From Photorhabdus caribbeanensis (lineage in GTDB: Bacteria; Pseudomonadota; Gammaproteobacteria; Enterobacterales; Enterobacteriaceae): a DNA stretch of 64,000 nucleotides. The translations under genes and the position numbers were made by a program. The number at the start of each line of letters is the position of its first letter. Within the stretch, counting starts at the first letter, position 1. The DNA lies in contig NZ_RCWB01000005.1 in the NCBI RefSeq assembly GCF_018448885.1, positions 141,031 to 205,030 on the forward strand, read 5' to 3'. The notes under the pieces were generated by a model that saw nothing but the letters and a program-made list of their open reading frames with translations, was not told where the DNA came from and did no database searches. This document shows positions 37,918 through 48,203 of the stretch, piece after piece.

Positions 37918-40059
37918 TTATAATTGATTAATTTGTTTAATAATATTAACAACTTCAGGTAGCAATTCTATTAATAAACCAGTTTGTTGCAACACCAGTT
38001 GCTCTTTACTATTTCGTTCTGCCGGAGCTTGCTCAATTCTTTTCACTATGTTGACAGATATTTGCTTAATTCTATCATCATCTATTAATGCAGGTTTTAA
38101 TGCTGTATCCACATAACAAACAGCATCATTAAGAATGTCTAGAGTGACTTTATTATCCAGTTTATCTCGGTGTGCCCCCAGCGCTGAGATGTAACTTAAC
38201 ATGGTGTGATTTAGGCACAATAGCCGGAATGCTTTTTCTTGAGTAGTTTGGTCACTTTTCGGCTCGGCAGACATGTTTGAGATAACGGATGTCAGTTCTG
38301 CGTCACTATTATGGGCATCACGGCGGGCAATTCGATAGTTCAATCCATTATCTTTTCCCTGATAATATTGAGCTAAAATGGCATCAAGGTAGCGACAATT
38401 GGTGTTCATCGTCCGATTTATCACTCGTGATAACTGGCGGAATTTCCAGTCTGGCCAGATGAAATTTACCGCTAACCAAGCGCTACCACAACCAATTAAT
38501 GTATCAATAATTCTTGGTAATGCGACTTCAAAGCCTTCACCTAACAAATTGAAGCATAATAGTACCAGTAATGTGATAAACAGAGTGGCATGTGCATACT
38601 GGGTATTGCGGAAGACGAAGAACAATACACCAGAAATAACAATTAGCACCAGTTGCCCCTCAATTGATGGCACAAAGTAAAGGATTGGCAAGCCGATCAA
38701 TACACCGGCAATGGTTCCTATTATCCTCAGTGTCAAACGGCGGCGAGTAGCGCTGTAGTTGGGTTGGCAAACAAATAGACTGGTTAGTAAAATCCAATAT
38801 CCATGTTGTAAATCCAACAACTGGATCATGGTGTAGCCGCTACATAACAGAACAGACATACGGATTGCGTGGCGGAACAGGGCTGATTGCGGGGTTAGGT
38901 GACGATTGATCCTTAAACAGATATCACGCCAGCCAGTCAGCGTTTCGTCAGATAGTTGAGTCTCATCTTTTCTGTCTCTGGGAAGATTGTATTGTCCAGA
39001 ACTCATGCTAGCTAATTGCGCATCAATCGCGCGTAGGTTTTTCAGCAAATTATATAAGGCGGTAATCTTGAGGTTATGTTTCTGTTGTTTACTGAGTTGT
39101 TGTAGGGAACTTTCCAAATAGCTAAATGCACGTTCGACATGCGGATTGTGTTGGTATGGTTTGTGCCAAAGTATCGATTGAGCAATTTGTTCACATACAC
39201 GGGCTTGCATAGAGAGAAGACGTTGAAAGCGAAACAGAATATCGCTGTAACGAAAAGTGTGCAGTAAGCTTTGATATTGCACATGGGATGAACTTGCACG
39301 TTCGTGAATATCTTGTGCAACAAAATAATAGTGCAGAGTGTGGTTGGTTCCTCGTTGGCTGCTATCGCCTTTCAGACGGGTCAGTAGGGAGGTTTTGGCT
39401 TGATTTAGCGTGTTAACTAAGACACTGTTTGCCATTGCCACATTAACGACGGATTGTTGGTATCCTTCTTCTATTATATCGGGATCAAACAGATTAGCTT
39501 TAGCATCAAGGTAAATTGCAAGTTGTTGGTAACAACGCGCTAGATTGTCTTGTAACGGACGGATAGGGAACAGCAAATGACCCATTAGGGTTAGCAGGTT
39601 ATACCAGATTGCACCTGTCAGCAGGAATAGGGGTTGTTGATACCATAGTGGGAAAATAGACGAACCAAGCATGGTATAAATTGCGATCAACAACGCACCA
39701 AATGCAATAGTGGCATAACGCTGTCCGAGGGCTCCTAATAAGATAAAACTGCAAGTGGATAACGCCAGCCCGGCGGTAAAAAGCCAGGGATAGGGGAACA
39801 GTAATTCAATAGAGGCGGAAGCGATAAAGAAAGAAATCAGTGTGATAACTAGGTTACGTAAACGACCAGTCAGACGATCATCAAGATCGGCGAGTGCTGC
39901 GGCAACAACGCCCAAGGTCAATGAGATAGTTATTTTAGGCTCTTGATCCAGAAACCAAGGTACTAATGTTGTTCCAGTCAAGGCTATTAGGAGACGGTTA
40001 TAATAGAGAAAATGACTGTTATAAAGAAAACGGCGCAGACTAGATAAAACAGTTAGCAC
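37918..40059 (-). CDS. yccS: FUSC-family inner-membrane protein YccS
   Basis: A 713-residue integral membrane protein related to aromatic-acid and fusaric-acid efflux pumps; the substrate of YccS is not established. Two blocks of membrane helices are visible (about residues 15-165 and 400-520), each followed by a long cytoplasmic helical domain. The FUSC-type repeat LLTSLFVCQPNYSATRRRLTLRIIGTIAGVLIG is present in the second block. E. coli has yccF between yccS and helD; here that gene is missing and yccS is divergent from helD. Confidence 0.9.
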   Translation of the reverse strand: MLTVLSSLRRFLYNSHFLYYNRLLIALTGTTLVPWFLDQEPKITISLTLGVVAAALADLDDRLTGRLRNLVITLISFFIASASIELLFPYPWLFTAGLALSTCSFILLGALGQRYATIAFGALLIAIYTMLGSSIFPLWYQQPLFLLTGAIWYNLLTLMGHLLFPIRPLQDNLARCYQQLAIYLDAKANLFDPDIIEEGYQQSVVNVAMANSVLVNTLNQAKTSLLTRLKGDSSQRGTNHTLHYYFVAQDIHERASSSHVQYQSLLHTFRYSDILFRFQRLLSMQARVCEQIAQSILWHKPYQHNPHVERAFSYLESSLQQLSKQQKHNLKITALYNLLKNLRAIDAQLASMSSGQYNLPRDRKDETQLSDETLTGWRDICLRINRHLTPQSALFRHAIRMSVLLCSGYTMIQLLDLQHGYWILLTSLFVCQPNYSATRRRLTLRIIGTIAGVLIGLPILYFVPSIEGQLVLIVISGVLFFVFRNTQYAHATLFITLLVLLCFNLLGEGFEVALPRIIDTLIGCGSAWLAVNFIWPDWKFRQLSRVINRTMNTNCRYLDAILAQYYQGKDNGLNYRIARRDAHNSDAELTSVISNMSAEPKSDQTTQEKAFRLLCLNHTMLSYISALGAHRDKLDNKVTLDILNDAVCYVDTALKPALIDDDRIKQISVNIVKRIEQAPAERNSKEQLVLQQTGLLIELLPEVVNIIKQINQL

Positions 40060-40165
40060 AAAATACCTCTGAGGTAATAATAACGGCCATAAGTAACATT
40101 ATGATAAAAGGTTTATTAGTGATAAAAAACTCGTATAAAACATTTTTTAGGTATGGCGCTCGATA

Positions 40166-42220
40166 ATGGAACTTAAAGCAACACAAATTGGCCAACGTCT
40201 TGCTCAGCATCCTTATAATCGGGTGCGTTTGTTGAATGCGGGTATTGAAGTCAGTGGTGAAAAGCATCAATACCTTATCCCATTTAACCAGTTAATTAAT
40301 ATTCAATGTAAACGAGGTATTGTCTGGGGGGAGTTAGAGTTTGAACTGCCCGATAGACAAGCGGTTCGTCTTCATGGCACTGAATGGCAGCAAACTCAGC
40401 GTTTTTACCATTATCTGCTTGGTGAATGGCAGAAATGGAGCCAGGAAATGAGTGATATTAGTGCTAATGTACTGGCAACTCAGATTAGTGAAATCAACAA
40501 AATTGACCAGCAGAATCGCTGGTTTAAAAAAGCGGATTTGCTCCAGTTACAGCAGCGGATTCAGGCAGCATTTCAGGCTTTACCATTGCTGTTACAGCGT
40601 CTGGAACAATTTGATAATTGCCGGGATGATTATCAAACGTGTTTGCGCTGGCTTGAGAATGGCGAAAAGCTTGTTGAAAAAATGAATCTGCAATGGACAG
40701 AACGCATGTTGGAGCAACATCGTGACTTTTTTCAGCGGGTAGAAACATCTCCGTTAAATCTTTCTCAGAGTTTGGCGGTTGTTAACGGTGAAAATTCAGT
40801 TCTGGTCCTAGCTGGCGCGGGGAGTGGAAAAACATCTGTGTTAGTTGCGAGAGCGGGTTGGTTATTACTTCGCCAACAGGTGATTCCCGAACAAATATTG
40901 CTGTTGGTGTTTGATAATCAGGCTGTAAGTGAGATGAATGAACGGATTCATATCCGTCTTGATGTGAATGATATTAAAGTAAAAACGTTTCATACTCTGG
41001 CGTTGCATATCATTCAGCAAGGAAGTAATAAAGTACCAAAAATCAGTGAATTGGAAACTGACGAACAAAAAAGAAGAGATTTTCTGATTAAACACTGGCA
41101 ACAACAATGCAGTGAGAAGAAAGCACAGGCCAAAGGTTGGCGGGAATGCCTGACGGAAGAGTTGAAATGGGAAGTGCCGGAAGGTGAATTTTGGCACGAT
41201 GAACAACTTGCTGACCGTTTGTCAGACCGGCTTGAGCGTTGGTTGGGTTTGATGCGTATACATGGTGGTAGTCAGAAGGCGATGATAGAGCAAGCTCAGG
41301 AAGAGTATCTGGATCGGTTTCAAAAATGTATTCGCCTGATGGGGCCTTTATTAAAAGCGTGGAAATCTGAATTAAAAACAGAAGGTGCTGTTGATTACTC
41401 AGGGTTAATCCATCAGGCAGTGAATATTCTGGATAAAGGACGGTTTATCAGCCCGTGGAAGCATATTCTGGTCGATGAGTTTCAGGATATTTCACCATTA
41501 GGGGCCAAATTGCTCACTGCATTGCGAGCGCAAAATAGCCAAAGCTGTCTGTTTGCCGCAGGGGATGATTGGCAAGCAATATATCGTTTCAGTGGTGCGG
41601 AATCGATGTTGACTACCGTATTTGCTGATCATTTTGGTAAAGATGCCGAATGTATATTGGATATCTCTTATCGGTTTAATGATAGGATTGGTGAGGTTGC
41701 TAACACGTTTGTGCAACAAAACCCAAATCAGTTGAGGAAGCCACTAAATAGTTTGATTAAGGGTAATAAAAAATCAATTGTCATCCTGCCAGAAGATCAG
41801 CTTGAATCTTTATTGAATAAAATGAGTGGTTATGTCACCGAGCAGGAAACGATTTTATTACTAGCACGTTATCACTATTTAAAACCTGAATTACTGAAAA
41901 AAGCAGCAACTCGCTGGCCTAAACTGAAAATAGAGTTTATGACTATCCATGCATCCAAAGGGCGGCAAGCGGATTACGTCATTATTCTTGGTTTGCATCA
42001 GGGGCAAGATGGTTTTCCTACACCAGAAAGGGAATCTGTCATAGACCGGGTTTTATTGCCGTCGCCGGAAGATTTTCCGAATGCGGAGGAGCGTCGCCTT
42101 TTGTATGTTGCATTAACAAGAGCAAAGAAACAGGTGTGGTTGATGCAGGACAAGAAGAATCCATCGGTGTTTGTGCATCAATTAGAACGGCTAAATGTGC
42201 CTGTTCAACGTAAACCTTGA
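40166..42220 (+). CDS. helD: DNA helicase IV
   Basis: A superfamily 1A 3'-to-5' DNA helicase. The 684 residues match E. coli HelD over the whole length, from MELKATQIGQRLAQHPYNRVRLLNAGIEVSG onwards. Walker A is LAGAGSGKTSVLVARAGWLL, motif II is ILVDEFQDISP, motif III GDDWQAIYRFSGA, and motif VI LLYVALTRAKKQVW. A UvrD-like C-terminal helicase domain is complete. It is divergent from yccS; mgsA lies convergent downstream. Confidence 0.96.
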   Translation: MELKATQIGQRLAQHPYNRVRLLNAGIEVSGEKHQYLIPFNQLINIQCKRGIVWGELEFELPDRQAVRLHGTEWQQTQRFYHYLLGEWQKWSQEMSDISANVLATQISEINKIDQQNRWFKKADLLQLQQRIQAAFQALPLLLQRLEQFDNCRDDYQTCLRWLENGEKLVEKMNLQWTERMLEQHRDFFQRVETSPLNLSQSLAVVNGENSVLVLAGAGSGKTSVLVARAGWLLLRQQVIPEQILLLVFDNQAVSEMNERIHIRLDVNDIKVKTFHTLALHIIQQGSNKVPKISELETDEQKRRDFLIKHWQQQCSEKKAQAKGWRECLTEELKWEVPEGEFWHDEQLADRLSDRLERWLGLMRIHGGSQKAMIEQAQEEYLDRFQKCIRLMGPLLKAWKSELKTEGAVDYSGLIHQAVNILDKGRFISPWKHILVDEFQDISPLGAKLLTALRAQNSQSCLFAAGDDWQAIYRFSGAESMLTTVFADHFGKDAECILDISYRFNDRIGEVANTFVQQNPNQLRKPLNSLIKGNKKSIVILPEDQLESLLNKMSGYVTEQETILLLARYHYLKPELLKKAATRWPKLKIEFMTIHASKGRQADYVIILGLHQGQDGFPTPERESVIDRVLLPSPEDFPNAEERRLLYVALTRAKKQVWLMQDKKNPSVFVHQLERLNVPVQRKP

Positions 42221-42343
42221 GGTTTTGCCTGGCTGAAATATTCAGGGCTATCATGGGATATCTTTTCTGTAAATCCCACTCTTGTTTTTTCCTAGTATCT
42301 GACTTGGAGAAAACGTGTAGTTGTAGGTATATGTTGTAAAGAC

Positions 42344-42802
42344 TTATTTCAGACGCTCATTCAAATAGTGTTGATAATTAGGCACTTGAATACTTACTGA
42401 TTCAGAAAACAGAGGAGAACTAACAATAAAATCCGCAGAGGCCAGATTGGTTGCAACAGGGATATTCCATACTGTAGCAAGGCGCAGCAGTGCTTTTACA
42501 TCAGGATCATGAGGTACGGAATTAAGCGGGTCCCAGAAAAATATCAACATATCAATTTTCCCTTCTGAGATTAGAGAACCAATTTGTTGATCTCCACCCA
42601 TTGGGCCACTAAGCATATTGGTAACGGATAATCCGGTTTCGTTCTGAATCAGATTACCGGTTGTGCCGGTAGCGTATAAATGATGTTTCTTGAGTAAATT
42701 CTTATGTTTTTTGGACCAAGTTAGTAGCGAAGTTTTACAGTGGTCATGTGCAATAAGCGCTATATTTTTAGCGATTGCCATTGTACGGGTTGTCAATTCC
42801 AT
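42344..42802 (-). CDS. mgsA: Methylglyoxal synthase
   Basis: Converts dihydroxyacetone phosphate to methylglyoxal and phosphate, a bypass of lower glycolysis. I start at 42802 ([23 protein letters not shown]), as in E. coli, giving 152 residues; 20 upstream codons in the same frame are not conserved. The phosphate-binding TGTTG segment, the catalytic aspartate region [10 protein letters not shown] and the [13 protein letters not shown] segment are intact. The product is detoxified partly by GloC, encoded near the left end. Confidence 0.95.
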   Translation of the reverse strand: MELTTRTMAIAKNIALIAHDHCKTSLLTWSKKHKNLLKKHHLYATGTTGNLIQNETGLSVTNMLSGPMGGDQQIGSLISEGKIDMLIFFWDPLNSVPHDPDVKALLRLATVWNIPVATNLASADFIVSSPLFSESVSIQVPNYQHYLNERLK

Positions 42803-42924
42803 GAGGATACCTTTAGTAATCGTTATTGTGTTTTCGAAAGCAGTGAGCTTAATTGATAACAATGTTTATCATATACATTGTAATAAATAAACAAAGTAAA
42901 AATATTGAATTTAAGGAGGAGTGA

Positions 42925-43338
42925 ATGAGTGACCAGAAAATTGCAGACATACTAAAACGAGTAAAAACAATCGCTCTGGTAGGTGCGAGTGAAAAAACTA
43001 CTCGTCCAAGTTATAAAGTTATGGCTTATTTACTGGAACAAGGCTATCAGGTGATTCCTGTCAGCCCGAAGCTTGCCGGACAAACACTGCTTGGCCAACG
43101 AGTATATGCACAACTGGCAGATATTCCACAGGCTGTTGATATGGTTGATGTATTCCGTAATGCTGAAGCTGCATATAACATTGCGCAAGAAGCTATAGAT
43201 ATCAAGGCAGATGTTCTTTGGTTGCAACTTGGTGTTATTAACGAGCAAGCAAAAGTATTGGCAGAGGAAGCAGGTCTGGATGTTGTTATGGATCGCTGCC
43301 CAAAAATTGAAATTCCAAGATTGGGACTCGAAAAATAA
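42925..43338 (+). CDS. yccU: CoA-binding protein YccU
   Basis: A 137-residue CoA_binding (Rossmann-type) domain protein. The nucleotide loop [15 protein letters not shown] and the later VMDRCPKIE segment define the family. Its physiological role is not known. AAGGAGG lies directly upstream of ATG. It is divergent from mgsA. The CRISPR array begins about 420 bp downstream. Confidence 0.9.
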   Translation: MSDQKIADILKRVKTIALVGASEKTTRPSYKVMAYLLEQGYQVIPVSPKLAGQTLLGQRVYAQLADIPQAVDMVDVFRNAEAAYNIAQEAIDIKADVLWLQLGVINEQAKVLAEEAGLDVVMDRCPKIEIPRLGLEK

Positions 43339-43760
43339 TATTTTTCAGCTTGTAGTTACTTAGTGTCTAATCAATGGACGAAGGGAGCCTGGCACCAATA
43401 TCTAATACAAACTTAAGGCGTTGGATGAAAAGTGGTGTCCGGGTTCCAGGTGTTCAAATAATGTTTAAGTTGGATATTGAGTTTACTGTTCCAGACATCT
43501 TATAAAATCTGCTTTTACAGTTATTACAATATCTTAAGGCAATTTTAGTTGTTCTTATGGTTGCTAAGTTTTGCCAGAATCAACACTTTTATTGCTATAA
43601 GATAGGTGTTTTTGCTGTACTCCAGTTTTAACCCTTTTTTATCATCAAAAAATAACCTATTGATTTAAAAGAAAAATAAAGTATCTCCTAAAAAAAGGGT
43701 TTTTTCATTTTTTATCACTATATTCTTTAACAGTCAGCAACTTAAGGTTAATATGTAACA
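43339..43760 (+). other. Intergenic region containing the CRISPR leader
   Basis: No gene. The last 150-200 bp before the first repeat is A+T-rich with homopolymer runs, as expected for a leader with a promoter and integration-host-factor-type binding. The opposite end of the array has the degenerate repeat, which supports placing the leader here and transcription toward higher coordinates. Confidence 0.6.
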
Positions 43761-45221
43761 GTGCACTGCCGTACAGGCAGCTTAGAAAAAAATTGAATGT
43801 AGGGACTGCCGCTATTGTTCGTGCACTGCCGTACAGGCAGCTTAGAAACTCCTGACCTCCCTACGCACTAGGGAAATAATGTGCACTGCCGTACAGGCAG
43901 CTTAGAAACTTACGCGGCATGGGCGTTACTTTGTTATAAAGTGCACTGCCGTACAGGCAGCTTAGAAAAGCAACCCGCATTAGTTTAATGGAGGCCATTA
44001 TGTGCACTGCCGTACAGGCAGCTTAGAAAAGTAAGTGATATATATTTGTAATTTGTTTCATGTGCACTGCCGTACAGGCAGCTTAGAAAGTGCAAGAATT
44101 AATGCGGAATGCGTTGTTTTAGTGCACTGCCGTACAGGCAGCTTAGAAAATAAAACCATCGACCATGTTATTTGCGTTGAAGTGCACTGCCGTACAGGCA
44201 GCTTAGAAAAAAAGAGTATCGCCAGTGAATACCCCATCCATGTGCACTGCCGTACAGGCAGCTTAGAAACGTCAGTTTCTTACATTGCTGAACAGTGTGA
44301 AAGTGCACTGCCGTACAGGCAGCTTAGAAATGCGGGATTTGCTTTGATTCCGAATGGCCGAAGTGCACTGCCGTACAGGCAGCTTAGAAATGGGAATATC
44401 CATCACCGAATTGAACTTTTCTGTGCACTGCCGTACAGGCAGCTTAGAAATCACTGAAATTTGTTAAAATTCGGCTCTATTTGTGCACTGCCGTACAGGC
44501 AGCTTAGAAAGTAGTATCGGCGCAACTGTGACACACGGGACTGTGCACTGCCGTACAGGCAGCTTAGAAAATTAAAATCAATCAATTCATAAAAATGTAA
44601 TTGTGCACTGCCGTACAGGCAGCTTAGAAATTTATCGACAGGTGCTTTGATTGATAATCATCGTGCACTGCCGTACAGGCAGCTTAGAAATGTCAGCATG
44701 TTAAAAATAGTTGAATTTGCATGTGCACTGCCGTACAGGCAGCTTAGAAAATGAGGGAAGACTTTTACTTACCAGATAAAAAGTGCACTGCCGTACAGGC
44801 AGCTTAGAAAGTGAATGATCAAATTAGCGTAGAGGACTTGCTGTGCACTGCCGTACAGGCAGCTTAGAAACTATTATTGTTACAGGGAAAATCTCTACGT
44901 TAGTGCACTGCCGTACAGGCAGCTTAGAAATGGAATTAAATTAATCGTCAGACGCTTGGGACGTGCACTGCCGTACAGGCAGCTTAGAAAGGTCAGGCCG
45001 GTTTGAATACGATGCCGGCATGGTACAGGCAGCTTAGAAAAAGAGGCACAACATAGCTATAATAGAAGTGTTGTGCACTGCCGTACAGGCAGCTTAGAAA
45101 GTGAATCACAACCTCGCTTACCGGGGCTTCAAAGTGCACTGCCGTACAGGCAGCTTAGAAACGTTGAAAACAGCATCGACAGTGGCTTTCGGTGTGCACT
45201 GCCGTACAGGCAGCTTAAAAC
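43761..45221 (+). CRISPR. Type I-F CRISPR array, 25 repeats and 24 spacers, no cas genes in the window
   Basis: The 28-bp repeat begins GTGCACTGCC, has the I-F stem CTGCC-GTACA-GGCAG and ends CTTAGAAA. Repeats start at 43761, 43821, 43881, 43941, 44002, 44062, 44122, 44182, 44242, 44303, then every 60 bp to 44963, then 45023, 45073, 45134 and 45194. Spacers are 32 bp, or 33 bp at four places (before 44002, 44303, 45134 and nowhere else obvious; count to be rechecked). The repeat at 45023 lacks its first ten bases; the last repeat is degenerate (CTTAAAAC). The array is flanked by yccU and hspQ, so Cas proteins must come from elsewhere. Confidence 0.97.
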
Positions 45222-45258
45222 ACAATAACTGCCTAGGCTGTTTGGTATAAATAGAGGA

Positions 45259-45579
45259 TTAATTGCGCAGTCTTGGGGCCAGTAGCTGATTGCGGATGGA
45301 TTCTGCTAGTTCATCTAGAGAAGGTTGCTCTGGATGTTCATCAGATGTTTCATAGGCTAATTGTGCTTCAGCCAAATAAGTATGTACAGGTTGACCGTTG
45401 TCATCTTCCATCACAACGTGATACCAGGGAGCGGAACGCAAGGTGGCATTGGATGCAATGTCATCCTCTTGGGGTTGTTCCAGAGAATATTCCACATCAA
45501 TATCCACGATGACTCCTAAATAGCCAAGAAGCTTGTGACGTACTTGTTGGCCGATACCGAATTTGCTGGCGATAATCAT
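45259..45579 (-). CDS. hspQ: Heat-shock protein HspQ
   Basis: A small hemimethylated-DNA-binding-type protein (YccV family) reported as a Lon specificity-enhancing factor in enterobacteria. The start at 45579 ([28 protein letters not shown]) has a strong TGGAGGTGA ribosome site; 39 codons of open frame upstream are not conserved. The 106 residues match E. coli HspQ (105), including [25 protein letters not shown]. Confidence 0.94.
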   Translation of the reverse strand: MIIASKFGIGQQVRHKLLGYLGVIVDIDVEYSLEQPQEDDIASNATLRSAPWYHVVMEDDNGQPVHTYLAEAQLAYETSDEHPEQPSLDELAESIRNQLLAPRLRN

Positions 45580-45801
45580 AGTCACCTCCAAAAAAGATCT
45601 TGCATTGACATTGATATAAGGGCAGTAAGGTGAATTACAAGAGCATACCCGGTGGTTGAAGTCTTTTTTTTGCTTTAATTGCGAGTATAACTTCATCTAT
45701 TTCAGGTTAGCTGTAGTAAATATAAAACACAACCAACAGTCGTGTGCTTAACTATATATGTGAGCGATACCGCAAGGTGATTGGGTTGATAGGGGGTAAT
45801 T

Positions 45802-46080
45802 ATGATTAAATATGGGATAACAATTTATGTTTATGGGCGGGTTCAGGGAGTTGGATTTCGCTATCAAACTTTTCGTTGGGCGAAATTTAATAAGCTGACA
45901 GGTTATGTTTGTAATTTGCATGACGGCAGTGTCAAAATCGTAGCTTATGGTGACAGTGAACAACTAAATAAATTAACCCATTGGCTGGAGCAGGGTGGCC
46001 CACCGGGAGCTCGAATAGATAACTTTTCATCTCAATCCTGCACAGTGGAGGATGTTGCAGATTTTAGCGTCCGCCACTGA
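45802..46080 (+). CDS. yccX: Acylphosphatase
   Basis: A small cytosolic enzyme hydrolysing acylphosphates such as acetyl- and carbamoyl-phosphate. The 92 residues carry the active-site loop YGRVQGVGFRYQT with catalytic Arg, and the conserved Asn in GYVCNLHDGSVKIVAYG. The ribosome site AGGGGGTAAT is close to the ATG. It is divergent from hspQ and convergent with tusE, as in E. coli. Confidence 0.95.
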   Translation: MIKYGITIYVYGRVQGVGFRYQTFRWAKFNKLTGYVCNLHDGSVKIVAYGDSEQLNKLTHWLEQGGPPGARIDNFSSQSCTVEDVADFSVRH

Positions 46081-46093
46081 GCTAGGTTGTTGA

Positions 46094-46423
46094 TTAGATA
46101 CATTTTACCGGTTTCGGCAGCCCGGCAATTTTAGTTGCCTGCTTTGCCGGCCCTTTGGGAAACAGACGGTAAAGATAGCGGCTGTTGCCTTTTTCTTCGC
46201 CATACTTTTGTGCGATTGCTTTTACTAACATACGGATAGCCGGGGATGTATTAAACTCCTTATAAAATTCCCGGATGAAACGAATGACTTCCCAATGCTG
46301 TTCAGTCAAAGTGATTTCTTCTTGTTCGGCGAGGAGTAAAGCTATTGCTTCCTGCCAGTCACTACTGTTTTTCAGATAACCTTGCGCATCGGTTTCGATT
46401 TCTTGACCTTCGAATACCAACAT
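46094..46423 (-). CDS. tusE: tRNA 2-thiouridine synthesis sulfur-relay protein TusE
   Basis: Receives a persulfide from TusD and passes it to MnmA in 2-thiouridine synthesis of wobble U34. The start at 46423 ([17 protein letters not shown]) aligns with E. coli; an ATG two codons upstream is also possible. The 109 residues include the nearly invariant stretch [20 protein letters not shown] and end PKPVKCI, with the persulfide cysteine penultimate. E. coli has yccA next; here the tRNA and an integrase follow instead. Confidence 0.95.
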   Translation of the reverse strand: MLVFEGQEIETDAQGYLKNSSDWQEAIALLLAEQEEITLTEQHWEVIRFIREFYKEFNTSPAIRMLVKAIAQKYGEEKGNSRYLYRLFPKGPAKQATKIAGLPKPVKCI

Positions 46424-46607
46424 AATCATTAATAACCATCAAAGAAAAGTAGCCGTAATTTAGCAAAAATCACTTCTGTACCCAAGAATGGTATGCACAT
46501 ATGAGGATAAAATAAGCCAACGACCATGAAAAAGGGTAAATTTACGGCAATTGAACAGGAGGAGGCTTTACATCTGTCTCGGGGCTGTTTATAGTGCACG
46601 CCATTGC

Positions 46608-46695
46608 GGAGGGGTGGCCGAGCGGCTTAAGGCAGCGGTCTTGAAAACCGCCGATGGGAAACCATCCGAGAGTTCGAATCTCTCCTCCTCCGCCA
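46608..46695 (+). tRNA. serT: tRNA-Ser (anticodon TGA)
   Basis: An 88-nt class II tRNA with encoded CCA. Acceptor GGAGGGG pairs with CTCCTCC (one G-U), the anticodon loop reads TCTTGAAAA (TGA), a long variable arm is present, and the T loop is TTCGAAT. It corresponds to E. coli serT. The integrase gene starts about 190 bp downstream, so the tRNA 3' end is the likely integration site of the island. Confidence 0.97.
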
Positions 46696-46888
46696 TCTAC
46701 ACTTCTAGCAGCATCACTTAAAGTCTACTTTCCCCAGTAAAATCAACGAAAATTCCCAAATAAAGCGCTACTAACGTCTACTGGCATCTATTGCAATGTA
46801 CCCCAGTCAGGGGGTGTATATAGGGGTAACTTTCTGTACCCCCTAAAAAAATACCCCCGTTACTGTGAGGGGCAAGGATGCTAGAAAT

Positions 46889-48106
46889 ATGAAACTAACA
46901 GCCCGACAAGTTGAAACAGTAAAACCCCAAGATAAAGATTTTAAGCTGTCGGATGGCGGCGGTTTATACCTGCTGGTAAAGACAACCGGTTCTAAATACT
47001 GGCGGCTGAAATACCGCATTGCAGGAAAAGAAAAGTTACTTGCTATTGGTACTTTTCCGCTTATTACGTTGGCAGAGGCCAGAAGAAAGCGTGATGAAGC
47101 CAAGAAACTGATAGCCGAAGGTATTGATCCCAACCAAGATAAAAAACAGAAAAAACTTGCAGCTCAGGGAGAAATCAGTAACACCTTTGAAAGCATTGCG
47201 CGTGAATGGTACGAGGGAAGAAAAGACAGGTGGTCTGTTGGTTATCGTGAAGATATGATGGACGCATTCGAAAAAGACGTTTTCCCCTATATTGGTCATC
47301 GCCCGATTGCTGAAATAAAACCCCTCGAATTATTAGACCTCCTTTCTATTATGGAAAAGAGAGGCGTTACCGATAAATTAAAGAAAGTCCGCCAACGCTG
47401 TGGTGAAGTTTGGACATATGCAATCATTACTGGCAGAGCCGAATATAACCCCGCTCCAGATTTAGCGAGCGCCTTTATCCCTCATCAACGCGAACACTAC
47501 GCTCACCTTTCAGTAGATGAATTACCTGAATTTCTCCGTTCCATTGATAAATACATGGGAAGTCAGATAGTCAGAACGGCATTGCGTATGCTGATATTAA
47601 CGGGCGTTCGTCCGGGAGAACTTCGCAAAGCTGAATGGGCAGAAATTAATTTAGATAAGGCTGTTTGGACAATTCCAGCCGAAAAAATGAAAATGCGCCG
47701 TACTCATGTAGTGCCGTTATCAGAGCAAGTTATCGATTTATTGAAGCAGATTCAGCCTATCAGCGGCAGTTATCAATATGTTTTTCCAAGCCGTACAGAT
47801 TACAGAAAGCATATATCTGATATGGCAATCAATACCATGATCCGCCGTATGGGATATTCAGGTCGAGCCACAGGCCACGGCTTCCGTCACACCATGAGTA
47901 CTATCCTGCACGATCAAGACTTCAACACGGCATGGGTTGAAAAACAGCTTGCGCACGTCGATAAAAACAGCATTCGAGGCACTTACAACCACGCCCAATA
48001 TCTGGATGGTCGCCGGGAAATGCTGCAATGGTATGCCGATTATATGGAAATGCTGGAACGAGGCGAAGAAAATGTGCTGATCGGGAAATTTGGCAAAAGG
48101 GCATAA
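46889..48106 (+). CDS. int: P4-type tyrosine site-specific integrase
   Basis: Catalyses integration/excision of the island at the tRNA-Ser gene (inferred). The start at 46889 gives MKLTARQVETVKPQDKDFKLSDGGGLYLLV, the N-terminal arm-binding DUF4102 domain typical of P4-like integrases. Then come a SAM-like core-binding domain (about 100-180) and the catalytic domain with Arg in GVRPGELRKAEW, the HGFRHTMST box, LAHVDKN and the nucleophilic Tyr in YNHAQY. The 405 residues look complete. A mutated 5' fragment of a related gene occurs at 61715-61865. Confidence 0.95.
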   Translation: MKLTARQVETVKPQDKDFKLSDGGGLYLLVKTTGSKYWRLKYRIAGKEKLLAIGTFPLITLAEARRKRDEAKKLIAEGIDPNQDKKQKKLAAQGEISNTFESIAREWYEGRKDRWSVGYREDMMDAFEKDVFPYIGHRPIAEIKPLELLDLLSIMEKRGVTDKLKKVRQRCGEVWTYAIITGRAEYNPAPDLASAFIPHQREHYAHLSVDELPEFLRSIDKYMGSQIVRTALRMLILTGVRPGELRKAEWAEINLDKAVWTIPAEKMKMRRTHVVPLSEQVIDLLKQIQPISGSYQYVFPSRTDYRKHISDMAINTMIRRMGYSGRATGHGFRHTMSTILHDQDFNTAWVEKQLAHVDKNSIRGTYNHAQYLDGRREMLQWYADYMEMLERGEENVLIGKFGKRA

Positions 48107-48143
48107 AGATAGAGATTTTTTAAGAAAAGTAACATAAAAAGCA

Positions 48144-48178
48144 ACGCCTCAGTGTGCTGGTACACATCTGAGGCGTCT
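48144..48178 (+). terminator. Hairpin between int and the primase gene
   Basis: ACGCCTCAG-TGTG and CACA-T-CTGAGGCGT form a long stem about 40 bp beyond the int stop and 25 bp before the primase ATG. It has no T run, so it may regulate the primase leader instead of terminating int. Confidence 0.45.
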
Positions 48179-48203
48179 GACCAAACCGTTAAATGAGGTA
48201 ACG

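Noticed and set aside
44035..44457. A 140-codon ORF with repeating HCRTGSLE segments
   Set aside because: It is translation of the CRISPR repeats and spacers; the periodicity is that of the array.
48144..48178. Hairpin after int as a CRISPR-like or attachment element
   Set aside because: It is a single palindrome with no second copy in the window; a leader or terminator hairpin is the simpler reading.
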